Of a DNA stretch of 64,000 bases, positions 27,416 to 35,878 are shown piece after piece. Numbering within the stretch: position 1 is the first letter of the stretch; the number at the start of each line of letters is the position of its first letter. The DNA lies in NCBI RefSeq assembly GCF_000259255.1, contig NC_017737.1, positions 496,001 to 560,000 on the forward strand, written 5' to 3'. The position numbers and the translations under genes were made by a program. The stretch comes from Helicobacter cetorum MIT 00-7128 (GTDB lineage Bacteria; Campylobacterota; Campylobacteria; Campylobacterales; Helicobacteraceae). The notes beneath the pieces were generated by a model that did no database searches, was not told the origin of the DNA, and saw only the letters and a program-made list of their open reading frames with translations.

Positions 27416-28771
27416 TTAGAAATTCACTACATAATTGACATAGAATTGCACGAGGTTTTTATAGACAATGGTAGTTTCTGTGCCATTATAGTGGCTTTTA
27501 AAGTAGCTATTATAAGCTAGAGGGATTTTAAGCCCAAATTCCAAACCATTATGTTTAGAGAGATTTGCTCTAAAGCCTACAACCACAGGGATTTGAAAAT
27601 AGCTTGTATTCATTTTGGCATGACCATTATGGGCATTAATATATTTCATTTGGCTTTCAAAATAAGATTGATTTTCATTAGACCAAGAAGAACCCAAAAG
27701 CTCTGTGCCTAGTAAAATTCCGGCTGTGCGGTATTGATTCTTGCCCTCGCCCTCCCAAAAATTCCATAAAAAGTCTATGCCAGCACCATAAATACTATTG
27801 TTAGCTTGACCCACCATACCTACACTAGCTATATCTTGTTTGAATTGATTTTTATGTTGCAAGTTAGAATACAAGTAAGAATAAGTGCCATAAGTGCGCA
27901 CACCAAAATGCTTTTTCTTGCCAAAGAACCATTTATAGCCAAATTGCACATTCAAGCCATAGCCCGGTCCGCCATTGCCTAAAGAGCTAGAGCTACTGAT
28001 ACTAGGAATGGTTGTAGGAATAATACTAGCTTTTTGAGCTGTAGCTTGGATTTGAGAGATGATACCATTCAAATAGTTTTGAGCGTTATTAGCCACGCTA
28101 GAGGCATTGCTTAAGACCACTTGTTTGGCTTGCTCTTTAGGACTTACAGAAATAGGCGTGCCTATAGGGGCATTTTGTAAGGGGATTTGTTGGCTAAAGG
28201 GTGCGTTAGCCTCTTTATTAAGGTAAGAGGCAACTACCCCTACAGCATTACTAGCATTAGCAAGTAAAGCACTTAGATTGTTTGCGCCATTATAGGGCAA
28301 GTCTTGTTTGTTGTTGGCAAAATTATGCAAATTGATAATGTCTTGCACCGCTGTCTTAATATTTTGGGTTAGCAGATTTGAGGAAAAATTGTAATTTTGA
28401 TACTTTCCATTAGTGCCACTACCCTTGCTTGCATTTTCTAAGTCATAGAGCGTGGTAATAAGACTATCAAGCGAGTTAATTTGAGTTGCTATGCTTTCGC
28501 CATTGATACAATCTGTGCTATTTGCTGAGGTGCAAGTTGTATCGGTGCTAGGTGGGAGTGGTTTTTCATTAGGAAAGGGATTAGGGATAGTGCCATTAGG
28601 ATTAGTGGCAAGGATTACTTTTTCTGGGATAAGTGTTTTGGTGTTTTGAGAATATTCTTGGTGTGAATATATCCAACCAAGCTCGCCATAAAAACCATTT
28701 TCTTCTGCCATAAGAAGAGAGTTTAACAAGCTTAAAATAGCCATGCTTTTTGTAATGCTCTTTGTTTTCAT
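27416..28771 (-). CDS. horA: Hop/Hor-family outer-membrane protein (HorA-like)
   Basis: The 451-residue protein has a signal peptide ending SLLMA, then EENGFYGELGWIYSHQEY, the usual mature start of Hop-family porin/adhesins. The C-terminal domain (about 270-451) has alternating aromatic strands such as YGLNVQFGYKWFF and HFGVRTYGTYSY, and the chain ends NYVVNF with the terminal phenylalanine needed for barrel insertion. The middle, about residues 80-260, is Asn/Ser/Gln-rich with one cysteine pair (CTSANSTDC) and is probably the exposed part. Its place near prfA matches horA (HP0078/HP0079), so the symbol is by position. Confidence 0.88.
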   Translation of the reverse strand: MKTKSITKSMAILSLLNSLLMAEENGFYGELGWIYSHQEYSQNTKTLIPEKVILATNPNGTIPNPFPNEKPLPPSTDTTCTSANSTDCINGESIATQINSLDSLITTLYDLENASKGSGTNGKYQNYNFSSNLLTQNIKTAVQDIINLHNFANNKQDLPYNGANNLSALLANASNAVGVVASYLNKEANAPFSQQIPLQNAPIGTPISVSPKEQAKQVVLSNASSVANNAQNYLNGIISQIQATAQKASIIPTTIPSISSSSSLGNGGPGYGLNVQFGYKWFFGKKKHFGVRTYGTYSYLYSNLQHKNQFKQDIASVGMVGQANNSIYGAGIDFLWNFWEGEGKNQYRTAGILLGTELLGSSWSNENQSYFESQMKYINAHNGHAKMNTSYFQIPVVVGFRANLSKHNGLEFGLKIPLAYNSYFKSHYNGTETTIVYKNLVQFYVNYVVNF

Positions 28772-28969
28772 ACAAAAACCTTTTAATTTAAGAATTTACT
28801 TTAAAAATACTCACGCCTTTTTGGTGCGTTTTAAAACATTTGTAATAAAGACCTTTATAAAAACGCATAATGAGAGAGCGTTTTATTGTTGATAATAATA
28901 TCCTTTTAATATCGGTGCGTATTATAACTAGAATAAACTTCATATTTTATTAATTTTTTTAAAAGAGCA

Positions 28970-29045
28970 TGGCGACCCTTGAAAGATTTGAACTTCCGTT
29001 TCCACCGTGAAAGGGTGGTATCCTTGGCCACTAGATGAAAGGGTC
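28970..29045 (-). tRNA. tRNA-Glu (UUC), divergent copy
   Basis: 76 bases with encoded CCA. The acceptor GACCCTT pairs with AAGGGTC, the discriminator is G, and the anticodon loop CTTTCAC reads TTC. The D-loop (TGGCCAAGGATA) and the weak T-stem (GGAAG with CTTTC) differ from the other tRNA-Glu at 29376. The anticodon arm is the same in both. It is the last gene of a five-tRNA minus-strand cluster. Confidence 0.93.
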
Positions 29046-29119
29046 GTAAACAAAGATAAAAGGCACTATAGTAACTAAAAAGAGAAAATAATAAGATAAT
29101 TTTGATAGAAATATTTGAG

Positions 29120-29196
29120 TGGCGGAGCGGACGGGACTCGAACCCGCGACCCCCTGCGTGACAGGCAGATATTCTAACCAGCTGAACTACCGCTCC
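29120..29196 (-). tRNA. tRNA-Asp (GUC)
   Basis: 77 bases with encoded CCA on the minus strand. The acceptor GGAGCGG pairs with CCGCTCC, the anticodon loop CTGTCAC reads GTC, and the T-arm is GCGGGTTCGAGTCCCGT. Confidence 0.97.
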
Positions 29197-29253
29197 ATGC
29201 TTTAAATAAAATCAAATCTCATCGCATTATTATAGCTTCACTTTTGAAGTTAA

Positions 29254-29329
29254 TGGTGGTCGCTATAAGACTCGAACTTATGACATCTACCTTGTAAGGG
29301 TAGCGCTCTACCAACTGAGCTAAGCGACC
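29254..29329 (-). tRNA. tRNA-Val (UAC)
   Basis: 76 bases with encoded CCA on the minus strand. The acceptor GGTCGCT pairs with AGCGACC, the anticodon loop CTTACAA reads TAC, and the T-arm is CATAAGTTCGAGTCTTATA. It complements the GAC isoacceptor at 18704. Confidence 0.97.
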
Positions 29330-29375
29330 ATCTGATGAGATAGCATTTAACTAAAAAACTAAGTTTTTAAAAGAG

Positions 29376-29450
29376 TGGTGACTCCTAGGGGATTTGAACC
29401 CCTGTAACCACCGTGAAAGGGTGGTATCCTAACCACTAGATGAAGGAGCC
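29376..29450 (-). tRNA. tRNA-Glu (UUC)
   Basis: 75 bases with encoded CCA on the minus strand. The acceptor GGCTCCT pairs with AGGAGTC (one G-U), the anticodon loop CTTTCAC reads TTC, and the T-arm AGGGGTTCAAATCCCCT is canonical. This is the more standard of the two tRNA-Glu copies. Confidence 0.97.
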
Positions 29451-29466
29451 ACTATGCTCGTTTAAA

Positions 29467-29542
29467 TGGTGACCCGTGTTGGATTCGAACCAACGGCCCA
29501 TTCCTTAAAAGGGAATTGCTCTACCGGCTGAGCTAACGGGTC
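29467..29542 (-). tRNA. tRNA-Lys (UUU)
   Basis: 76 bases with encoded CCA on the minus strand. The acceptor GACCCGT pairs with ACGGGTC, the anticodon loop CTTTTAA reads TTT, and the T-arm is GTTGGTTCGAATCCAAC. It is the first tRNA of the Lys-Glu-Val-Asp-Glu cluster, whose promoter must lie in the 290-base gap before cysK. Confidence 0.97.
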
Positions 29543-29833
29543 TTTTGAAAAGTCAAGTAAAACAAAAAAGCAATAAAACGCCCTTTCATTTAAAAAAGAC
29601 TTTGAAATAATACAATTTTTTTGAGGGCTTGTCAAGAACTTTTGAAATAATTAAAAATTTTTTTAGAAAAATAAGCCAGCAAGAGTGTGAATTTTTGGAC
29701 TAGCTCTCTAAAAACTTTGTTATTTTTATCAATATTTTCTTAATTTGTAACTAATTTTGGTATAAGTTTTCACCAATTACAGAAATAATTACCTAAAGCT
29801 GTAATTTAAATTTTTGAAAACAAAGGGTAAAAA

Positions 29834-30727
29834 ATGGTTTTTGAAAAAGTTACTGAACTTATAGGAAATACCCCATTGGTAAAAATTAAGCATGACAAAG
29901 GCACAATTTTAGGAAAATGCGAATTTTTAAACCCCTCGCATTCTATTAAAGATAGAGCCTCTGTTGCGATGATAAAAAATGCTTTAGAGAATAACAAAAT
30001 CAATCAAGATACTTTAATTATTGAGCCAACGAGTGGGAATACCGGTATCGCACTAAGTATGATTTGTGCTAGTTTGGGACTGCAAGCTATCTTTACTATG
30101 CCAAGTTCTATGAGTATAGAAAGGCAAAAATTACTTAAAGCTTATGGGGCTAAGATTGTTTTAACTGAGCCAAGCTTAGGCATGCAAGGGGCAGTGCAAA
30201 AAGCGTTAGAATTAGCTAAAGATAATCCAAACTCTTTCATTCCTAGTCAGTTTGAAAATGTAGCTAACCCTAACATGCATTACAAAACGACTGCTCTTGA
30301 AATTTGGGAAAGCACACAAGGAAAAATAGACATGTTTATTGCAGGTTTTGGCACAGGAGGGACAATTTCTGGGGTAGGAAAATTCTTAAAAGAAAGAAAT
30401 CCACAAATTAAAATTGTTGCCATTGAGCCAAAAGATTCGCCCTTGGTGAGCGAGAAAAGAGCCGGTAGCCATAGAATCCAAGGCATAGGGGCAAATTTTG
30501 TGCCTAAAAACTTGGATTTGAGTGTTATTGATGAAATTGTAACGATTTCTAATGAAGATGCCATTTCTCAAACCTTGCACTTAGCTAAAAATGATGGGTT
30601 GTTAGTGGGGATTTCAAGTGGAGCGAATGTGTTTGTTGCTAAGGAGATGATTAAGCCAAATCAAGTTGCAGTAACCATGCTTAATGATACGGGTGAGCGC
30701 TATTTAAGCACCGGAATTTTTGATTGA
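29834..30727 (+). CDS. cysK: cysteine synthase (O-acetylserine sulfhydrylase) CysK
   Basis: CysK makes L-cysteine from O-acetylserine and sulfide with pyridoxal phosphate. The 297-residue protein starts with IGNTPLVKI, has the Schiff-base lysine in [11 protein letters not shown] (about residue 42), the substrate loop [12 protein letters not shown], the phosphate-binding [12 protein letters not shown] and the C-terminal [11 protein letters not shown]. The sequence looks like a standard CysK and differs from my memory of H. pylori HP0107, which serves reverse transsulfuration. The adjacent cysE supplies its substrate, so the pair is a complete serine-to-cysteine route. It lies next to a tRNA cluster, a common insertion place. 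Confidence 0.95.
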   Translation: MVFEKVTELIGNTPLVKIKHDKGTILGKCEFLNPSHSIKDRASVAMIKNALENNKINQDTLIIEPTSGNTGIALSMICASLGLQAIFTMPSSMSIERQKLLKAYGAKIVLTEPSLGMQGAVQKALELAKDNPNSFIPSQFENVANPNMHYKTTALEIWESTQGKIDMFIAGFGTGGTISGVGKFLKERNPQIKIVAIEPKDSPLVSEKRAGSHRIQGIGANFVPKNLDLSVIDEIVTISNEDAISQTLHLAKNDGLLVGISSGANVFVAKEMIKPNQVAVTMLNDTGERYLSTGIFD

Positions 30728-30749
30728 GTTTAGCTTTGGGGTAAATATT

Positions 30750-31250
30750 GTGATTTGGTCTTTGATTAAAGAAGATTTAAAACAACCTGCCCTTAAAGAC
30801 CCGGCATTTAATAGCAAATGGGAGTTATTATTTTGCTATCCGGGTTTAGTGGCTTTGATTTTGCATAGAATTGCGCATGCTTTGTGGAATAAAAACTTTA
30901 AGCTTATGGCTAGAATGATTAGTGGGATTAATTTGTTTCTCACTAAGGTAGATATTCATCCGGGGGCAAAAGTAGGTCATAGGCTATTTATAGACCATGC
31001 TATAGGGGTTGTAATAGGCGAAACGGCTGTTATAGGAGATGATTGCTTAATTTATCAAGGTGTAACTTTAGGGGGTTTGAGCTTAGAAAAAACAAAGCGC
31101 CACCCCACTTTAGAAAATAATGTCATTATAGGGGCTGGAGCAAAAGTGCTAGGCAACATCACAATAGGGCAAGGGGCAAAGATAGGGGCAAATGCCGTAA
31201 TCTTAAGAGACATAGAGCCAAATTCTGTGGCTGTGGGGATAGCGAAATAA
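30750..31250 (+). CDS. cysE: serine O-acetyltransferase CysE
   Basis: CysE acetylates serine with acetyl-CoA. The start is set at GTG 30750 ([17 protein letters not shown]), because family members begin close to this point; a TTG at 30720, overlapping cysK by 8 bases, is the alternative. The 166-residue product has the helical N-domain ([24 protein letters not shown]) and a left-handed hexapeptide-repeat domain with [23 protein letters not shown]. It ends at SVAVGIAK, directly after the last coil, so the C-terminal tail that inserts into CysK in other bacteria is missing or very short. The operon with cysK is clear from the absence of a gap. Confidence 0.9.
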   Translation: MIWSLIKEDLKQPALKDPAFNSKWELLFCYPGLVALILHRIAHALWNKNFKLMARMISGINLFLTKVDIHPGAKVGHRLFIDHAIGVVIGETAVIGDDCLIYQGVTLGGLSLEKTKRHPTLENNVIIGAGAKVLGNITIGQGAKIGANAVILRDIEPNSVAVGIAK

Positions 31251-31266
31251 GACCTTAAGGGCGTAT

Positions 31267-33864
31267 TTAAGCGCTTGCAACATCATTTAATAACTCCAAG
31301 CCTAATTGCTGATTATTTTTTGAATCAAAAATTTGTGGTGGAATTTTTGGGCGTGCTGAGACTATAATTACAGCCAAGGGCTTTAAAATAGCATTGATAT
31401 GAGCTATACATTCTTGTTTGTTGGGTTTAATGAGTTTAAAAAATTCATTTTGATTGTTTTCTTGTATGGTGCATTCCACCATATTTTGAAATTTTTGTAT
31501 TTCTAGTTCATTCATGCTAAAAAGCACTACCAAACGCTCCATTTGTGCAAAAAAGACCCTATAAACACGCACAACATCATCTTCAATCATATTGTCCATA
31601 GCTTTTTTACCCAAGATACTTGCGCCAAAACCTCCAATCAATCCTCCTATAATAGCTCCCGGAACAGCACCTATCATTCCTCCTATAATGGCTCCTGTCA
31701 TAGCTCCCCCAGTAGATGCGCTATTAACAACTAGATTTTTAATGACTTGTGAACCCGACATGTTACCTCTAAACATTTTATATACATCAGGGGCAGTTTG
31801 CACAGCAATCGTAGCCAAAGCTATTACTGCATTAGAGCGTAAAACATTATTAGCGGCACTGTTTATGCCACTTTTACTCATATTTGCCGTATTCTTGCCA
31901 CCAAATTCTGCTAAGCTCTTCCCAATTGTGCCACCATTAAAATCAAAAGAAATCATTTTTTCTAAAAAAGTCTTAAGCAGAGGTATTCTTTGGGCTTGCA
32001 TAGAAATCATAGCGATAGAAAATGACTTAAACGCGCTTTTACTAGCAATAAAAAGAGAGGACTTTAAGGCATCTTTGAGGGTAATATTTTTATTCCTATA
32101 GAGTAAAATAGCTACTTGGCATACAAAAGAAATTCCAAAGGCACTTATTGCTGCAATACTTCCTCTATAAGCATCATATTTTAAGCTTTCTTTAGTGCAA
32201 AATTTACTAGCATTTCTAGCTTCTTCATAAGTAAAATGCCCTTTTCTAACGATATTTTTAGCTTCAGCTGGGTCTGTTACGCCTTCTATTTTGCCTTGTT
32301 TGATTTTTTCTTGCATTAATTCTAGGGCTTTAGAATATTGGTCTTTAGGAACTTCAATTTGTTGGTTGCGATATTTGTAAAACCCATTTTCATCAAAAGC
32401 TGCATTAATACTTCGTTGGGCACTAGCACAATATTTAGATTGAATTTCAATGTTATCAACCAGTCTGTCTGCACCATTTTTGGCATTATCATCTCCGATA
32501 ATACTAGCATCTTTGCCACTTAATATGTCGCTTCTATGATTAAGCAATTCTGCCATCCATCCATGCCCTGTAATGGTATTAGATAGTGGCTTGTAGAGTT
32601 CCACCCAATTAGAAGGAACAACAATAGAATTAATGCTTATAGCACTTAGAAGTTCATTAGTTTTATTGAGATTTTGTTGGGTATTACTCTGAATCATTTG
32701 GTTGTAAGCCTCTAGACTTTGGTTTGGTTCTAGAATGGGGTTTAATGTGTTACTGATTTTTTCACAAACTTTTTCCACATTTTCACAAGTTTTAGAACAA
32801 TAAAATTCGCCCTCATAATTTTTATCGTCCATTATAAGTGTGCCACAAGATTGACATGCATTAAAATGGTGCAACATTTTATAAGGCACATAAGTGCAAT
32901 CCCCTTTGAATATGTAGCGTGCGTAAGGTTGTGTGCCAAGACCTAGGGCGAAATTAGCAAAAACTTCTTTGTTTTCTTTGTCAGAAAAAAGCGTTTTGAT
33001 TTGCGTTTGAAAATGTTCTAGCGTCTCGTTTTGGTCTGCTTCTTCAACACACAGGTTAAAGTCAGTTTCTAGGACAAGTTTTGCCAAATGAGTGGAGTTG
33101 AAATGAGTTTTAGTGTCATTTTCTAAGCTTAGGGAGATGGATTGATTAAGTATACTAGCGCCTATGGGGTGTAGGAGGATTTGTTCTTGTCCTATGGTTG
33201 CAATATTTATATTGTAATATTTTGCATAAAATTCACTGATATCTTGTATTATTGTTTGGTATTTGAGTGTATTTTCTTTGTTTAATGCTTGAGGCGGAGT
33301 GAGTGAAAATATAAGGATTTTGGCTTGTTCTAAATCCTTGAGTTGTTGCATAAAGGCTTTTGTATCCAATTTCTCAATAGAGAGCTTATCAGCAAGCATC
33401 ATAATTGCAATAAATAAAACTACCATTTTGATATATACCCAATTTTCTATATCTTGAGAAGTGTTGCAAACCCCAAGCAATAAAAACGCACTAAAAAATA
33501 AAGCTATTATGCGATAGATTTGAGTTTTAGCTAATTGGTAACTTTTGCTTGTCTTGAGAACTCTTGCGCGCACAAATTGATTTAGGTTGGAGCCAAAAAC
33601 AATAGTGCAAGTTTGCACTAAAACAATATTTGAAAAGAATAAAATAAAGGCTTTGTCAAAACTAAAAGCATCTATAAAAGCAAAAGAACCATGAATTTTA
33701 AAAAGATTTAAGCTTGAATACCATGCGATAGCACTGCATAATAACAAAAGAAATTTAACTAAAAAATACATAGTCTTCATTATTATAGTCTTAAGAAAAT
33801 AACTACAAAGTAACAAAGAAATAACTAAGACAACTGGTAGAATAATAGGGTTTAAAGTGTGCAT
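31267..33864 (-). CDS. large multidomain membrane protein of unknown function (Zn-ribbon, conserved GHGW/GADR domain, glycine-zipper)
   Basis: The 865-residue protein opens with about four membrane spans in the first 160 residues. A soluble region holds a treble-clef-like zinc ribbon near 337-360 (CQSCG..YCSKTC). A distinctive block follows at about 432-480: GHGWMAELLNHRSD, GKDASIIGDDNAKNGADR and IQSKYC. A second conserved block, GHFTYEEARNASKF, lies near 542, then hydrophobic segments and a glycine-zipper stretch near 700-735 (GAIIGGMIGA, GAIIGGLIGG). I believe a similar GADR/QSKYC region occurs in uncharacterised proteins of other gut bacteria, but this is from memory. The glycine zippers could insert into membranes. 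It is preceded by an 11-bp repeat array. Confidence 0.85.
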   Translation of the reverse strand: MHTLNPIILPVVLVISLLLCSYFLKTIIMKTMYFLVKFLLLLCSAIAWYSSLNLFKIHGSFAFIDAFSFDKAFILFFSNIVLVQTCTIVFGSNLNQFVRARVLKTSKSYQLAKTQIYRIIALFFSAFLLLGVCNTSQDIENWVYIKMVVLFIAIMMLADKLSIEKLDTKAFMQQLKDLEQAKILIFSLTPPQALNKENTLKYQTIIQDISEFYAKYYNINIATIGQEQILLHPIGASILNQSISLSLENDTKTHFNSTHLAKLVLETDFNLCVEEADQNETLEHFQTQIKTLFSDKENKEVFANFALGLGTQPYARYIFKGDCTYVPYKMLHHFNACQSCGTLIMDDKNYEGEFYCSKTCENVEKVCEKISNTLNPILEPNQSLEAYNQMIQSNTQQNLNKTNELLSAISINSIVVPSNWVELYKPLSNTITGHGWMAELLNHRSDILSGKDASIIGDDNAKNGADRLVDNIEIQSKYCASAQRSINAAFDENGFYKYRNQQIEVPKDQYSKALELMQEKIKQGKIEGVTDPAEAKNIVRKGHFTYEEARNASKFCTKESLKYDAYRGSIAAISAFGISFVCQVAILLYRNKNITLKDALKSSLFIASKSAFKSFSIAMISMQAQRIPLLKTFLEKMISFDFNGGTIGKSLAEFGGKNTANMSKSGINSAANNVLRSNAVIALATIAVQTAPDVYKMFRGNMSGSQVIKNLVVNSASTGGAMTGAIIGGMIGAVPGAIIGGLIGGFGASILGKKAMDNMIEDDVVRVYRVFFAQMERLVVLFSMNELEIQKFQNMVECTIQENNQNEFFKLIKPNKQECIAHINAILKPLAVIIVSARPKIPPQIFDSKNNQQLGLELLNDVASA

Positions 33865-33912
33865 GTATGAACCTTTTAAGTTTTTACAAATATCTAAAAA
33901 ATAGTTTTTGTA

Positions 33913-33962
33913 ATTAAACTTAAATTAAACTTAAATTAAACTTAAATTAAACTTAAATTAAA
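33913..33962. repeat. 11-bp tandem repeat (ATTAAACTTAA) x4.5
   Basis: Four perfect copies and a 6-base remainder lie 50-100 bases upstream of the minus-strand gene that starts at 33864, and just downstream of the barrel gene ending at 33971. The 11-bp period equals about one helical turn, so each added copy would keep upstream sites on the same face of the DNA. Confidence 0.92.
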
Positions 33963-33970
33963 GTGGGTCA

Positions 33971-34747
33971 TCAAAACGAAACCAAAATAGAAAAATTGGT
34001 TCTCCAATTTTGCGAAAAATGTTCTTTATAGCCGTTATAAGTGAAAGGGGTGTTTTTGATTAGGGGGATTTCAAAACCCCATTGCAAAGATAAATAACCA
34101 ATGAAATCTACAATCAATCCTATTCTAAAAGGAGCTTGAAAAAAGTTTTTCTTACTTTTAGTAATAATAGCCATTTTATCCACATCGCTGACAATCAACA
34201 ATTCATCTTTGAGGGCAAATCCAAGATAAGACCTCAAATGATAGGTCTTTTTCTTAACAAGAGTAGCAAAAAAATCTAGCCCTCCGCCATAGCTTTGTGA
34301 AAGTATGATTTGAGGGTGCATAATTGTTAGAGAGTGCGAATAAGTATAGGTGCTAAAGAGTCTATAACCAAACTTGGAATGCTTTCTAAAATAATGTTCT
34401 AATCCAGAAGTGGCTCTAAAGCCAATACTACCAACAGAAATGCTTTCTTGAGCGAGCGAGTTTGGCGCATTGATAGAATAGTGCATGCGCCCATAAGTGT
34501 ATCCAAAGCTAAAGTAAAAATTTAAATTTTTCTTTAAGATTTTTTCTAATACTTCTTGGTCTTTTTTATTGAGATTGATTTGCTTATTTGGTTCTTCTTT
34601 GAGGTTTTTTTGAATAGTGTTGGGGGTTTTTGTGTTTTCTTTAGGTTTATTTTTAAAGCTATCAATGAATTTAGACCAACTCATTTCCCCACTAAAAGCA
34701 TGCAAGGTGTTAAAAAGAAACAATAGGGTAAATAAGCTCTTTTTCAT
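33971..34747 (-). CDS. outer-membrane beta-barrel protein (Helicobacter Hor-like)
   Basis: The 258-residue protein has a signal peptide (MKKSLFTLLFLFNTLHA), a charged linker of about 60 residues rich in Lys, Asn and Glu, and then a barrel domain with strands such as FYFSFGYTYGRMHY, SIGFRATSGLEHYF and FGYRLFSTYTYSH. It ends WRTNFSILVSF, with the terminal phenylalanine typical of Helicobacter outer-membrane proteins. The pattern resembles horB at 43629 (glycine-aromatic repeats, HFxKxPxFGxR-type strand). Exact family membership among Hop, Hor or Hof is not settled. It is divergent from another barrel gene 228 bases away. Confidence 0.82.
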   Translation of the reverse strand: MKKSLFTLLFLFNTLHAFSGEMSWSKFIDSFKNKPKENTKTPNTIQKNLKEEPNKQINLNKKDQEVLEKILKKNLNFYFSFGYTYGRMHYSINAPNSLAQESISVGSIGFRATSGLEHYFRKHSKFGYRLFSTYTYSHSLTIMHPQIILSQSYGGGLDFFATLVKKKTYHLRSYLGFALKDELLIVSDVDKMAIITKSKKNFFQAPFRIGLIVDFIGYLSLQWGFEIPLIKNTPFTYNGYKEHFSQNWRTNFSILVSF

Positions 34748-34975
34748 CTCTCTATTTCTCTTTTTATTTTTGCTATTTTTAGGGGTGTTTAGATTTCTTA
34801 TATTAATTTGTTGGTAATAACAATGATTAAAGATAAGCTAAAAATTTTTCAAAAATAAGCAAAAATAGAATGGATTTGACACCAAAGATGAGATTTAAGC
34901 AATTTGAAAAGATTTTAAGGTGTTAAATACTAGAATAATAGATTTTGTTTTGATGTTTTAAACTAAAGGAACATG

Positions 34976-35833
34976 ATGAGTTATAGTAATCAAGTTATCT
35001 TTCAACAAAAAAAGATAGGCAATAAATTGATAAAGCATTTTAGTCTTGCTCGTATTTTACTAGGTATTTTAGCTTTTAATGGCTTACAAGCTATGGATAG
35101 CGCTAAAGAAGATGAAAAAAATCAAGAAAAAGTCCTTATAGACCAAAAGACTAAAAACAATCAGCAAGCCACGCCAAACCACCAAACTACCACGCTAGAA
35201 AAAAGCGCTTTTTTTGTTGGGATAGGATATTCTGGTATGGCTAGTGGTTGGGAGGGAATTTTTAGGGTAGGTGCATCTATGCAACCCATTTTAAATGGCT
35301 TTAATGTAGAGGCAGGCTATCAACATATCAGTAAGAAATACCCAAATATTGGCGTGAGAGCGGGCTTTATATATTCGTATAAGGCACAAAATCTTACTAA
35401 AAACTATCCTATCTATAATTTGAACAATAATCAACCAAATCAGTCCATAGGAATAAGCGGTCTTGGCATCTCTATGAATACCTATAGTGTATTTGTAGAT
35501 TTTTTGAATGATTTTTACCAAAAAGAAAGATTTTTTCTTGGCTGGTTTTTGGGTGTGGGGCTTGGGGGAGAGAGTGTGAAGTTTAGCCAATTATTTACAA
35601 ATCCTCACACCATTATGGGCGTAACGCAATTTCAAGGCTTTGGCACTTTAGGTTTGAGAATAGGGGACAAACACCATACTTTAGAGTTAAGCACTTCTAT
35701 CTATGGAGATGCAGGAAATTGTAGCAATCATAAAAGCAGTTGTTTTAAATTATCTCAAACAAATACAAAAAGCATGTATGGATTATGGGGCATATATATA
35801 GCTTGGAATGTAAATTATGTCTATCGTTTTTAA
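34976..35833 (+). CDS. outer-membrane beta-barrel protein (Helicobacter Hor-like)
   Basis: There are two adjacent ATGs at 34973 and 34976; the second is better spaced from AAAGGA. The product (285 residues) has an extended signal peptide ending NGLQA, a charged linker with many Lys, Gln and Asn, then a barrel from AFFVGIGYSGMASG, with strands such as FNVEAGYQHISKKYPNIGVRAG and FFLGWFLGVGLGGES. It ends NYVYRF. One cysteine pair (CSNHKSSC) is near the C-terminus. It resembles its divergent neighbour at 33971 in domain order. It is probably a surface protein or porin. Confidence 0.82.
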   Translation: MSYSNQVIFQQKKIGNKLIKHFSLARILLGILAFNGLQAMDSAKEDEKNQEKVLIDQKTKNNQQATPNHQTTTLEKSAFFVGIGYSGMASGWEGIFRVGASMQPILNGFNVEAGYQHISKKYPNIGVRAGFIYSYKAQNLTKNYPIYNLNNNQPNQSIGISGLGISMNTYSVFVDFLNDFYQKERFFLGWFLGVGLGGESVKFSQLFTNPHTIMGVTQFQGFGTLGLRIGDKHHTLELSTSIYGDAGNCSNHKSSCFKLSQTNTKSMYGLWGIYIAWNVNYVYRF

Positions 35834-35878
35834 TAGGGCTAAAAGGTATTAGCGCTTTTTTAGGGGCAATACTTAGGA

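Noticed and set aside
35840-35864. Terminator between the convergent barrel genes
   Set aside because: CTAAAAG and CTTTTTTAG pair only weakly, with a long loop; not strong enough to list.
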